Positions 1-7,032 of a DNA stretch of 17,715 nucleotides are shown one piece after another; positions within the stretch are counted from its first letter, which is position 1; the number at the start of each line of letters is the position of its first letter. Origin of the DNA: Lysobacterales bacterium CG02_land_8_20_14_3_00_62_12 (GTDB lineage: Bacteria > Pseudomonadota > Gammaproteobacteria > Xanthomonadales > Ahniellaceae); contig PEUI01000211.1 of NCBI GenBank assembly GCA_002785585.1, positions 1 to 17,715 of the forward strand, in the 5' to 3' direction. Made by a program: the position numbers and the translations under genes. A model generated the notes under the pieces. The model was not told where the DNA came from, ran no database searches, and saw only the letters and a program-made list of their open reading frames with translations.

Positions 1-1
1 C

Positions 2-79
2 ACGATGGTCGAGGGGCTCAAACTCTGCGCGCAAACCTTTTTCAAGGATGTAAAGCAGCTTTCCTGTTGTGCGGGATAG
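2..79 (+). CDS. C-terminal end of an unidentified protein (partial)
   Basis: A reading frame enters from the left edge and runs 25 codons to a TAG at 77-79. The visible residues begin TMVEGLKLC and end LSCCAG, so the tail has three cysteines, two adjacent, with phenylalanine and lysine residues between them. An ATG at 5-7 lies in frame but has too little upstream sequence to judge a ribosome-binding site, so this is more likely the end of a longer gene than a tiny gene. I do not recognise the family. It would converge on the helicase gene at 228. The call rests only on an open frame with ordinary residue composition. Confidence 0.4.
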   Translation, partial: TMVEGLKLCAQTFFKDVKQLSCCAG

Positions 80-179
80 CTTGCCAGCGGCACGGTGAAC
101 GAAATGATGGCCGAGGGCGCAATATTTTCATCGCGCGGGCAGTCATCCTTGGGGCCGGGCGGCTGGTTTTAATGCCAGC

Positions 180-197
180 GCTGGCGGCGCCAGCTTT
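180..197. terminator. Possible intergenic stem-loop between convergent genes
   Basis: GCTGGC (180-185), loop GGC, and GCCAGC (189-194) form a perfect 6-bp GC stem followed by only three Ts. It sits between the end of the left-edge gene (79) and the stop of the minus-strand helicase (228), where a terminator would be expected. The short T tract makes it a weak intrinsic terminator at best, and on the minus strand no T run follows. Nothing else is recognisable in 80-227. Confidence 0.3.
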
Positions 198-227
198 GGC
201 TGCTACCGCCGCCTGCTCCGTGCTGCC

Positions 228-1532
228 CTAGGCGCGGGCGCGGCCCTGGCCGTGGTGTGGTGATTGCGGTTTGCTATGGCCGCCCGGTTTGCCATTGCCC
301 GCGCTGGTGTGACCACGGCGGACGTTGTGCGCGGGCCGCGCCTTGCCGGGTTTGGGTGGTCGCACGGCATCGGCGATGGACAGCGCCCGACTGGGCACAA
401 ATCCGCTATGGTTTTCGATCCGGATTTCCTGTTTCAGCAGGCGCTGGATGTCGCGCAGCAGGTGGGCTTCTTCCTGGGCGACCAACGAGATGGCCAGACC
501 TTCCTCGCCAGCGCGTCCGGTACGACCAATCCGGTGTACATAATCTTCGGCCACCATCGGCAGATCGTAGTTGACCACCACCGGCAACTGGGGAATGTCC
601 AGCCCGCGAGCAGCAATGTCGGTAGCGACCAGAATCACCGTTCGACCGGACTTGAAGTCAGCCAGCGCACGCGTGCGCGCGCCCTGACTCTTGTTGCCAT
701 GAATGGCGGCGGCCTTGAAGCCGGTGATGCAAAGTGATTTCACCAATTTGTCGGCACCGTGTTTGGTACGCGCAAACACCAAAGTCTGGCGTCGGCTATC
801 GGCGGCCAGCAGGTCGACCAGCAGGTCTTTCTTGCGCGCTGCATCCACCGGATGGACCAAGTGGGTAATCGCGTTGGCCACGGTATTGCGCGGGCTGGCC
901 TGCACTTCGCGGGGCTGGTGCAGGAATTGCGCCGCCAGTTTCTTGATCTCGTCGGGGAAGGTGGCAGAGAACATCAGCGTCTGCCGATTCTGCCGTGGCA
1001 GCACCAGCAAAATGCGCTTGAGTGCCGGCATGAAACCCATGTCCAGCATGCGATCAGCCTCGTCCAGAACCAGGGTATCGACCGCCGACAAATCCACCGT
1101 GCGGCGTTCCAGGTGATCGATCAATCGCCCCGGTGTTGCCACCAGCACATCGATACCGCGACGCAGTGCTTCCACCTGCGGTTGCATGCCGACGCCACCG
1201 AAAATGGTGGTGGAGCGCACGCCCAGATATTTGCCGTAGTCGCGGATGCTGTCGTGTACTTGCGCTGCCAATTCGCGGGTTGGGGTGAGCACCAATACGC
1301 GCGGCGCCCGGGTGCTGGCGGTATCGCGCTTGCCGCCGGGAAACAGGCGCTCAAGGATCGGCAAAGCAAATCCACCGGTCTTGCCGGTGCCGGTTTGCGC
1401 CGCGCCCATCAAATCGTTGCCGTCGATGATCAACGGAATGGCGTCGCGTTGAATTGGGGTGGGAGTGGTGTGGCCGAGTTCGCTCAGCGCACGCAGGATG
1501 GCGGGCGAAAGCCCGAGGTTTTGGAAGGACAT
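228..1532 (-). CDS. rhlE: DEAD-box ATP-dependent RNA helicase, RhlE type
   Basis: An ATP-dependent RNA unwinding enzyme of the cytoplasm. RhlE-type proteins take part in ribosome assembly and RNA turnover, often at low temperature. The 434-residue protein shows the motifs in order: Q motif (F3 with TPIQ at 25-28), Walker A AQTGTGKT (45-52), PTRELA (84-89), TPGR (133-136), DEAD (157-160), SAT (189-191) and HRIGRTGR (333-340). After about residue 390 comes a basic tail rich in Gly, Pro, His, Lys and Arg, typical of RhlE and probably RNA-binding. The start at 1532 is chosen because the helicase core begins there and a GGAG lies about 7 bases upstream; an in-frame extension to 1601 lacks family similarity. 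It diverges from pgi. The subfamily name is inferred from core wording and tail and could be another RhlE paralogue. Confidence 0.93.
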   Translation of the reverse strand: MSFQNLGLSPAILRALSELGHTTPTPIQRDAIPLIIDGNDLMGAAQTGTGKTGGFALPILERLFPGGKRDTASTRAPRVLVLTPTRELAAQVHDSIRDYGKYLGVRSTTIFGGVGMQPQVEALRRGIDVLVATPGRLIDHLERRTVDLSAVDTLVLDEADRMLDMGFMPALKRILLVLPRQNRQTLMFSATFPDEIKKLAAQFLHQPREVQASPRNTVANAITHLVHPVDAARKKDLLVDLLAADSRRQTLVFARTKHGADKLVKSLCITGFKAAAIHGNKSQGARTRALADFKSGRTVILVATDIAARGLDIPQLPVVVNYDLPMVAEDYVHRIGRTGRAGEEGLAISLVAQEEAHLLRDIQRLLKQEIRIENHSGFVPSRALSIADAVRPPKPGKARPAHNVRRGHTSAGNGKPGGHSKPQSPHHGQGRARA

Positions 1533-1902
1533 TGGAATCTCCGTAAAGTGCCCGGAGCGTTCCCTAGAAACCGCGCCGCAGGTCATGAGAGGATCGAGCA
1601 CAAGCTCGTCCTGAAATCGCAGAGACCAGTCGGTGTAGCGTCAACGGTGCCCAAAATGGTTTTGGAGACCGCGAGAAACCGTAGGAAGAAAGGAATCAGC
1701 GTTTACATCAGCGCGCACCATAGCGGCAATGGGTGCAGGCGTCTACTCGACGACGCGACCGGCGGGCCCACGGTTCAGAATCCTGGCGACTGGTTGCTGA
1801 GCACACGGCGCTTATTGGTGACGGTATCTGCACCGGCAGCAGGCGGGTGAGTAAGATGACCACCCCCGCCCCCATGCGACCCGCCCAGCAAAGGCATCTG
1901 CC
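1533..1902. other. 370-base divergent intergenic region between rhlE and pgi
   Basis: This must hold the promoters of both the helicase (minus) and pgi (plus). I could not identify a convincing -35/-10 pair on either strand. The one clear structure is the bulged hairpin at 1590-1612. Open frames that cross the region on either strand are continuations of shadow frames and show no protein-like pattern. The leader on the helicase side is therefore probably long or structured. Confidence 0.6.
1590..1612. repeat. Bulged inverted repeat upstream of rhlE
   Basis: AGGA (1590-1593), bulged T, CGAGC (1595-1599), loop ACAA (1600-1603), GCTCG (1604-1608) and TCCT (1609-1612) form a 9-bp stem with a single bulged base. 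It lies 58 bases upstream of the helicase start and could be part of its leader RNA or a scattered REP-like palindrome. No T run follows on either strand, so it is not an intrinsic terminator. I saw no second copy in the window. Confidence 0.5.
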
Positions 1903-3555
1903 ATGACCACGCCAGCGTCTGCCACCCCAGCCAACCCAGTGACCGGACGTCCCGAGTGGCGGGCCCTGCAGGATCATTGCGAGCAGATCAAAGGTCGCCA
2001 CCTGCGCGAATGGTTTGCCGACGACGCCGGCCGTGGCGAGCGCTTCAGCGCCAGCGCGGTCGGTTGGTATCTGGATTATTCCAAGCAGCGGATCGACCAA
2101 CACGCGCTGGATTTACTGTTGGTGTTGGCTCGCGCCAGTGGCCTCGAACAGCGCATTGCCGCGATGTTTCGCGGTGACGCCATCAATACCACCGAAAACC
2201 GTGCGGTGCTGCATACCGCTTTGCGGGCACCAGCGGGTACCCCGCTGGTGGTCGCAGGGCACGATCTGACGCCGGAGATTCAGGCGGTGCTGAGCCGCAT
2301 GCAAAGGTTTGCCGAGTGCGTTCGCAGCGGCCGCTGGCTCGGCTACACCGGCAAGCCGATTCGCAACGTCATCAACATCGGCATCGGTGGCTCGGATCTG
2401 GGGCCGGTGATGGCGTACCAGGCTCTGCGTCATTTCAGTGCGCGCGAGATCAACTTTCGCTTTGTGTCGAACGTCGATGGCAGCGACTTCATCGAAGCGA
2501 CGCGCGATCTGGATCCGGCCGAAACGCTGTTCATTGTCTGCTCAAAGACCTTTACCACGATCGAAACGCTGAGCAATGCGCGCGCGGCGCGGGACTGGTG
2601 CGTGCAGGCGTTGGGGGATAGCGCCGCGGTATCCCGGCATTTTGTCGCGGTCTCGACCAATGCCGAAGCCGTCACCCAATTTGGCATCGACCCGGACCAC
2701 CGGTTTGGCTTTTGGGACTGGGTAGGCGGCCGCTATTCGTTGACTTCAGCGATTGGGCTTTCCACGCTGATTGCCATCGGCGCCGAACCATTCGCCGCGT
2801 TGCTGGCCGGCTTTCATGCCATGGACGAACATTTCCGCAGCGCCGCCTGGCCGCAAAATCTGCCGGTGTTGATCGGTTTGATTGGCCTCTGGAACAGCAA
2901 TTTCCTGGCGGCCGAGACCCAGGCGATCCTGCCCTACGACCAGTACTTGCTACGATTTCCTGCCTATCTGCAACAGTTGACCATGGAGAGTCTGGGCAAG
3001 TCGGTCACCCTCGACGGCCAGCCGGTGAACTATGCCACCGGCCCGATTTATTGGGGCGAGCCCGGTACCAATGGCCAGCACTCGTTTTATCAATTGCTCC
3101 ACCAAGGCACCCGCTTGGTGGCTTGCGACTTTATCGGTTTTTGCCGGTCGCTCAATCCATTGGGCGACCAGCACCAGTGGTTGATGGCCAATTTGTTTGC
3201 GCAAAGTGAAGCGTTGGCGTTTGGTAAGAGTGCGGCACAGGTGCTGGCCGAAGCGACGCCGCCGGCGCTGGTACCGCACCGCGTGTTTCCGGGTAATCGC
3301 CCGAGTTCCACGCTACTCGCCGAAGCGCTAAGTCCACAGTCGCTGGGCGCCTTGGTGGCGATGTACGAGCATAGTGTGTTCGTGCAGGGCGCGATCTTGA
3401 ATATCAATTGCTTCGATCAGTGGGGCGTGGAACTCGGCAAGGCGCTGGCCAGCCGCATTGCTGCTGAGTTGTCAGCACCGGCTGAGGTGGCTGCGATTGA
3501 TGCTCACGATAGCTCGACCGCCGCGCTGATCCGGCGTTATCGACAATGGCGTTGA
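1903..3555 (+). CDS. pgi: Glucose-6-phosphate isomerase
   Basis: Interconverts glucose-6-phosphate and fructose-6-phosphate in the cytoplasm (glycolysis, gluconeogenesis and entry to sugar-nucleotide synthesis). The 550-residue length matches the E. coli enzyme (549). Visible landmarks are the phosphate-binding region SKTFTTIET, the signature VGGRYSLTSAIG, the catalytic glutamate E362 in TMESLGK, the catalytic histidine H393 in GTNGQHSFYQ, and the catalytic lysine K513 in FDQWGVELGK; spacing agrees with E355/H386/K514 of E. coli. Many enzymes read ESNGK where this has ESLGK. The ATG at 1903 is supported by N-terminal similarity, with only a weak AAAGG about 8 bases upstream. It appears monocistronic, and the next gene converges on it 7 bases after the stop with no evident terminator between them. 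Confidence 0.98.
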   Translation: MTTPASATPANPVTGRPEWRALQDHCEQIKGRHLREWFADDAGRGERFSASAVGWYLDYSKQRIDQHALDLLLVLARASGLEQRIAAMFRGDAINTTENRAVLHTALRAPAGTPLVVAGHDLTPEIQAVLSRMQRFAECVRSGRWLGYTGKPIRNVINIGIGGSDLGPVMAYQALRHFSAREINFRFVSNVDGSDFIEATRDLDPAETLFIVCSKTFTTIETLSNARAARDWCVQALGDSAAVSRHFVAVSTNAEAVTQFGIDPDHRFGFWDWVGGRYSLTSAIGLSTLIAIGAEPFAALLAGFHAMDEHFRSAAWPQNLPVLIGLIGLWNSNFLAAETQAILPYDQYLLRFPAYLQQLTMESLGKSVTLDGQPVNYATGPIYWGEPGTNGQHSFYQLLHQGTRLVACDFIGFCRSLNPLGDQHQWLMANLFAQSEALAFGKSAAQVLAEATPPALVPHRVFPGNRPSSTLLAEALSPQSLGALVAMYEHSVFVQGAILNINCFDQWGVELGKALASRIAAELSAPAEVAAIDAHDSSTAALIRRYRQWR

Positions 3556-3562
3556 TCGGGTT

Positions 3563-4483
3563 TTAGCGACCCACCTGCGCGTCGCGACCAATTTCCGGGT
3601 CGGTGACGGCACGGCGCGCAATCTGCAACTCGCGCCGCGCGATGTAAATGTTGGCGGCAAGAATCACTACCGAACCTGTGATCGTCCAGCGATCCAGTGG
3701 CTCGCCGAACAGGTAATAGGCGGCAACCGCGATGAATGGCAACTGCACAAAACTGATCGGCGTGATTGCCGAGGCGTCGCTCAAGCGCAAAGCGCGCGTC
3801 CACAGCATATGCGCCAGCGTGCCAAAGCCGCCAGCGGCGACGATCCACAACCAGGTCATGCCGGTAGGAGTTCGCCAGTACAACAGCGCCGGAAACAAGG
3901 ACATCGGCACCCAGATGATGGTCGTGTACAACACGATGGTGTCGGGTTTTTCGGTGCGGGTGAGAAACTTGATGCTGATCGCCACCGCAGCACTTAACGC
4001 CGCCGCCAGCAAGGCAATCAGCGCCCCCGCAGTGAAAGTGTCGGCACCTGGTCTCAGCAAAATCAGCACGCCAGCAAAGCCGACGATGACCGCTGACCAG
4101 CGCCGAATGCGCACGACCTCACCGAGAATCAACACCGCACCGATGGTGACGAACAGCGGCGTCGAGTAGGAAATGGCGACCGCCTGCGCCAACGGCAGGT
4201 TCACGATGGCCCAGAATCCGGCCAGCATCGAAAATATGCCGATCAGGCAACGCATCAGGTAAAACCGAAGCATCTGCGTGTGCAGGATGCGGACACCGTG
4301 ACGCAACAGAATCGGCAACGCGAACACCAGCCCAAACAAATTGCGGAAGAAGGCAATTTCAAAAGCATGCAACTCGGCCGAGGCAAGACGAATGACCACG
4401 GCCATGCAACCGAACAGGATCGCGCTCAGACTCATCATCAGTGCGGCGCGCAGCAGCGGTGAGTAAGGTGGGATCGGGATCAT
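3563..4483 (-). CDS. EamA/DMT-family membrane transporter
   Basis: An inner-membrane protein of the drug/metabolite transporter superfamily. The 306 residues show two homologous EamA halves (about 14-145 and 155-285), each about five hydrophobic helices, each carrying a short G-E turn near its end (GEVVRIRRW at 121-129, GEPLDRWT at 260-267). The last 20 residues are polar and probably cytoplasmic. The substrate cannot be read from sequence; members export amino acids, purines, drugs or other metabolites. The start at 4483 is chosen because the first helix follows it directly; the frame stays open to 4636 but that stretch is unlike a transporter N-terminus. No strong ribosome-binding site is visible. 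It converges on pgi and diverges from the tRNA promoter region. Confidence 0.9.
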   Translation of the reverse strand: MIPIPPYSPLLRAALMMSLSAILFGCMAVVIRLASAELHAFEIAFFRNLFGLVFALPILLRHGVRILHTQMLRFYLMRCLIGIFSMLAGFWAIVNLPLAQAVAISYSTPLFVTIGAVLILGEVVRIRRWSAVIVGFAGVLILLRPGADTFTAGALIALLAAALSAAVAISIKFLTRTEKPDTIVLYTTIIWVPMSLFPALLYWRTPTGMTWLWIVAAGGFGTLAHMLWTRALRLSDASAITPISFVQLPFIAVAAYYLFGEPLDRWTITGSVVILAANIYIARRELQIARRAVTDPEIGRDAQVGR

Positions 4484-4624
4484 GGCGGGCGGGCAGTGTA
4501 TATCGGTGACGCACTGCGCCGGTGCCGGTGTCGGTGGCCAAGCGGATGCTCGACAAGCGTTGCGCAGCGCTTGACCAAGCCCTGGCGTTGACCTTTTCAT
4601 CACGGTGATTGATCGCGATGGTGG

Positions 4625-4653
4625 TTGCGCTGGCATCCAGCTCTGACTATACT
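4625..4653 (+). promoter_or_regulatory. Sigma-70 promoter of tRNA-fMet and the nusA operon
   Basis: TTGCGC (4625-4630) and TATACT (4648-4653) are separated by exactly 17 bases. Predicted transcription would start near 4660, only about 7 bases before the mature tRNA 5' end. The discriminator after the -10 is GGGCGAC. Such G+C-rich discriminators are typical of rRNA and tRNA promoters under stringent (ppGpp/DksA) control; that this one is so controlled is inference. Confidence 0.75.
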
Positions 4654-4666
4654 GGGCGACGACTGA

Positions 4667-4743
<77 letters not shown>

Positions 4744-4754
4744 TCAGTCGATGG

Positions 4755-4780
4755 AAAGGGCCTCATCCGAGGCCTTTTTT
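4755..4780 (+). terminator. Intrinsic terminator just after tRNA-fMet (t1)
   Basis: GGCCTC (4759-4764), loop ATCC and GAGGCC (4769-4774) form a perfect 6-bp stem followed by six Ts (4775-4780). Preceding As (4755-4757) can pair with Ts to lengthen it. It begins 12 bases after the tRNA CCA end and would yield a short tRNA transcript. A small hairpin CCATC/GATGG (4741-4754) overlaps the CCA end just before it. Confidence 0.88.
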
Positions 4781-4789
4781 GTTCGCCAC

Positions 4790-4877
4790 AGCCACCTTCG
4801 GGTAGCGGTGGTTCCAGTAGGCCAACCAACCTGATGGTTGGTGTGGACAGCCGCACCGGGTGGTGTTTCCGGGTGCG
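4790..4877 (+). promoter_or_regulatory. Three consecutive stem-loops in the rimP-nusA leader
   Basis: Stem B pairs CCACC (4792-4796) with GGTGG (4807-4811); an alternative small UUCG tetraloop, ACC/GGT, lies inside it. Stem C pairs ACCAACC (4825-4831) with GGTTGGT (4836-4842), extended to 10 bp (4822-4846) by CCA/TGG past one bulged G. Stem D pairs GCACCGG (4853-4859) with CCGGGTGC (4869-4876) through one bulged G, plus an outer C4852:G4877 pair. None is followed by a T run. They lie between the two terminators and may set whether polymerase or an antiterminator passes on to rimP. Confidence 0.55.
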
Positions 4878-4884
4878 TATGAAC

Positions 4885-4907
4885 GGGCCGCTGGGCCCTT
4901 TTTTTTT
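4885..4907 (+). terminator. Strong intrinsic terminator immediately before rimP (t2)
   Basis: GGGCC (4885-4889), loop GCTG and GGCCC (4894-4898) form a 5-bp all-GC stem followed by nine uninterrupted Ts (4899-4907), then GC and five more Ts. It ends 15 bases before the rimP start codon, inside the presumed operon, so it must be passed for rimP, nusA, infB and rbfA to be made from the tRNA promoter. I saw no good promoter between it and rimP. It is therefore a likely attenuator rather than a simple gene end. Confidence 0.85.
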
Positions 4908-4922
4908 GCTTTTTGGGACTCG

Positions 4923-5456
4923 ATGGTGAATGCCGTTCAATTGACCACCCTGCTGGCACCGGCGATCAAAGCCCTGGGCCTGGAGTGCCTGGGCGTGGAG
5001 TGTGCTCAGCACAGCCATGGCGGCCTGTTGCGGGTCTATATCGACGCGCCCGGCCGTTTGGTCAATGTCGAGGACTGTGAAACGGCAAGCCGCGAGATCA
5101 GCACGGTTTTGGATGCCAATGATCCGATCAGTGGGCACTACACGCTGGAAGTGTCGTCGCCCGGGATCGATCGGCCGCTGTTCACGCTGGCGCATTACGC
5201 GCGCTGCCAGGGCGAGTGCGCAAAAATCAGTGTGCAATTGCCGATTGCTGGTCGCCGTCGCTTTCAAGGCGCCATCCTGCGGGTGGAGGCCAATCAGGTG
5301 ACCATCGACCAGGACGGCAGCGCCGTCGCGCTGGCCTTTGAAAATATCGAAAAGGGTCGGCTGCATCCAGCGCCGCTGGCCCCAGTGAAACCGCGGTCGC
5401 CTTCGAAAGCTCGCGCCGCCGCCAAGCCGCAGAAACCAACACCACCATCACCTTGA
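4923..5456 (+). CDS. rimP: Ribosome maturation factor RimP
   Basis: Binds the 30S subunit and assists maturation of its head during assembly. The 177-residue protein carries the RimP core, with the highly conserved LEVSSPGIDRPL at 75-86 and the first-domain pattern RVYIDAPG followed by VEDCETASREIS near 37-60. E. coli RimP is about 150 residues; the excess is a Pro/Ala/Lys-rich tail after about 150, probably disordered. The ATG at 4923 is preferred because homology begins there, but the Shine-Dalgarno is weak (GGGA) and the T tract of terminator t2 ends only 15 bases upstream; GTG at 4926 is an alternative. The frame is open upstream through the terminator to 4860, which is probably chance. 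First protein gene of the nusA operon. Confidence 0.95.
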   Translation: MVNAVQLTTLLAPAIKALGLECLGVECAQHSHGGLLRVYIDAPGRLVNVEDCETASREISTVLDANDPISGHYTLEVSSPGIDRPLFTLAHYARCQGECAKISVQLPIAGRRRFQGAILRVEANQVTIDQDGSAVALAFENIEKGRLHPAPLAPVKPRSPSKARAAAKPQKPTPPSP

Positions 5457-5501
5457 ACCGCCACATCGCTTGTGCTTGCGCGCAAGTTGAGGAGTTTTTT
5501 C

Positions 5502-6989
5502 ATGAACAAAGAAATGCTGTTGGTAGTCGAAGCGGTCGCCAATGAAAAAGGCGTGGCCGATAGTGTCATTTTTGACGCCATGGAAGCGGCGTTGGCCTCG
5601 GCTGCCAAGAAGCGCTTCCCGGAGCAGGATGTCGCCATGCGCGTCGAGATTGATCGGCAAACCGGTGACTACAAAACCTTTCGACGCTGGGAAGTGATCG
5701 CCGATGACATCGTCATGGAATCACCCGAGCGGATGACCCGGATGATGGATGCGGTGGAAATCAACCCAGACATCGCACTCGGCGATTTTATTGAAGAACC
5801 GGCCGAGAACGCCGAGTTTGGTCGCATCGCCGCGCAGGCGGCGAAACAGGTCATTGTGCAGCGGGTGCGCGAGGCCGAGCGCCAGCAAGTAGTGGATTCC
5901 TACGCCGACCGTGTGGGCGAATTGGTGACTGGCATCGTCAAGCGGGTAGAACGCGGCAACGTATTCCTCGATCTGGGCGGCAATGCCGAAGCTTTTATCG
6001 CCCGCGACAAGGCTATTCCACGTGAAAACGTGCGGGCCGGTGATCGCGTGCGCGGCTATCTGTACGAAGTGCACTCCGAGGCCCGTGGACCGCAGCTCTT
6101 TATCTCCCGTACTGCCCCCGAATTCATGATGGAATTGTTCAAGCTCGAAGTGCCCGAAGTCGGTCAGGGCTTGGTGACCATCATGGGTTGCGCCCGTGAT
6201 GCGGGCGACCGCGCCAAGATCGCGGTGAAGGCCAACGATCATCGTACCGATCCGATCGGCGCCTGTATCGGTATGCGCGGTTCGCGCGTGCAGGCGGTCT
6301 CCAACGAGCTCAACGGCGAGCGCGTCGACATCATTCAGTGGAACGACAATCCGGCCCAGTTCGTCATCAACGCGATGGCGCCGGCCGAAGTACAGTCGAT
6401 CATCGTTGATGAAGAAAAGCACAGCATGGACGTGGCGGTCGCCGAAGACAAACTGTCGCAAGCGATTGGTCGCGGCGGCCAAAACGTGCGTTTGGCCAGC
6501 AAACTTTCCGGTTGGCAGCTCAATGTCATGACCCAGGGACAGATTCAGCAAAAGAGCGAGGCCGAGCAGGAAGCGGCACGCCTGTTGTTTGTCGAGCGCC
6601 TCGGCGTGGATACCGAAATCGCCTCGATCCTGGTGCAGGAAGGCTTTTCGTCGGTGGAAGAAATTGCTTATGTGCCGGAGAGCGAGTTGCTCACCATCGA
6701 AGAATTCGACGAAAACATCGTCGAAGAGCTGCGCGCGCGGGCACGCGACTCCTTGCTGACGCAAATGATCGCGGACGAAGAAGTTGTCGATGAACACCAG
6801 CCGGCCGCTGACTTGTTGGCGCTGGAGGGGATGGATGAAACTACCGCTTATGCACTGGCGGCACGCGGCGTGATCACCCAGGAAGACTTGGCCGATCTGG
6901 CGGCCGACGAAATTTCCGATATCGAGGGCATGACGGCGGAACGTGCCGCTCAATTGATCCTTGCAGCGCGCGCGCCCTGGTTTGCGTGA
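5502..6989 (+). CDS. nusA: Transcription termination/antitermination factor NusA
   Basis: An RNA-polymerase-binding elongation factor that promotes pausing and intrinsic termination and also takes part in rRNA antitermination. The 495 residues match the E. coli length exactly. Order: N-terminal polymerase-binding domain (1-125), S1 (about 135-205), KH1 with GMRG (257-260), KH2 with GRGG (323-326), and two acidic helix-hairpin-helix repeats (about 365-425 and 437-490) that contact the alpha subunit C-terminal domain. The start at 5502 is fixed by GAGGAG (5489-5494) seven bases upstream; the longer in-frame start at 5472 precedes this site. It follows rimP by 45 bases and precedes infB by 43. 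Feedback by NusA on the leader terminators is plausible. Confidence 0.98.
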   Translation: MNKEMLLVVEAVANEKGVADSVIFDAMEAALASAAKKRFPEQDVAMRVEIDRQTGDYKTFRRWEVIADDIVMESPERMTRMMDAVEINPDIALGDFIEEPAENAEFGRIAAQAAKQVIVQRVREAERQQVVDSYADRVGELVTGIVKRVERGNVFLDLGGNAEAFIARDKAIPRENVRAGDRVRGYLYEVHSEARGPQLFISRTAPEFMMELFKLEVPEVGQGLVTIMGCARDAGDRAKIAVKANDHRTDPIGACIGMRGSRVQAVSNELNGERVDIIQWNDNPAQFVINAMAPAEVQSIIVDEEKHSMDVAVAEDKLSQAIGRGGQNVRLASKLSGWQLNVMTQGQIQQKSEAEQEAARLLFVERLGVDTEIASILVQEGFSSVEEIAYVPESELLTIEEFDENIVEELRARARDSLLTQMIADEEVVDEHQPAADLLALEGMDETTAYALAARGVITQEDLADLAADEISDIEGMTAERAAQLILAARAPWFA

Positions 6990-7032
6990 ATCCATAGTTG
7001 GGCCAGCAAACCGTCCCCAAGAGAGGCACCGA

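Noticed and set aside
759..1850. 363-codon open frame on the plus strand opposite the helicase
   Set aside because: It is antisense to a clear DEAD-box gene, has no recognisable domain, and runs on into the intergenic region; long shadow frames are usual at this G+C content.
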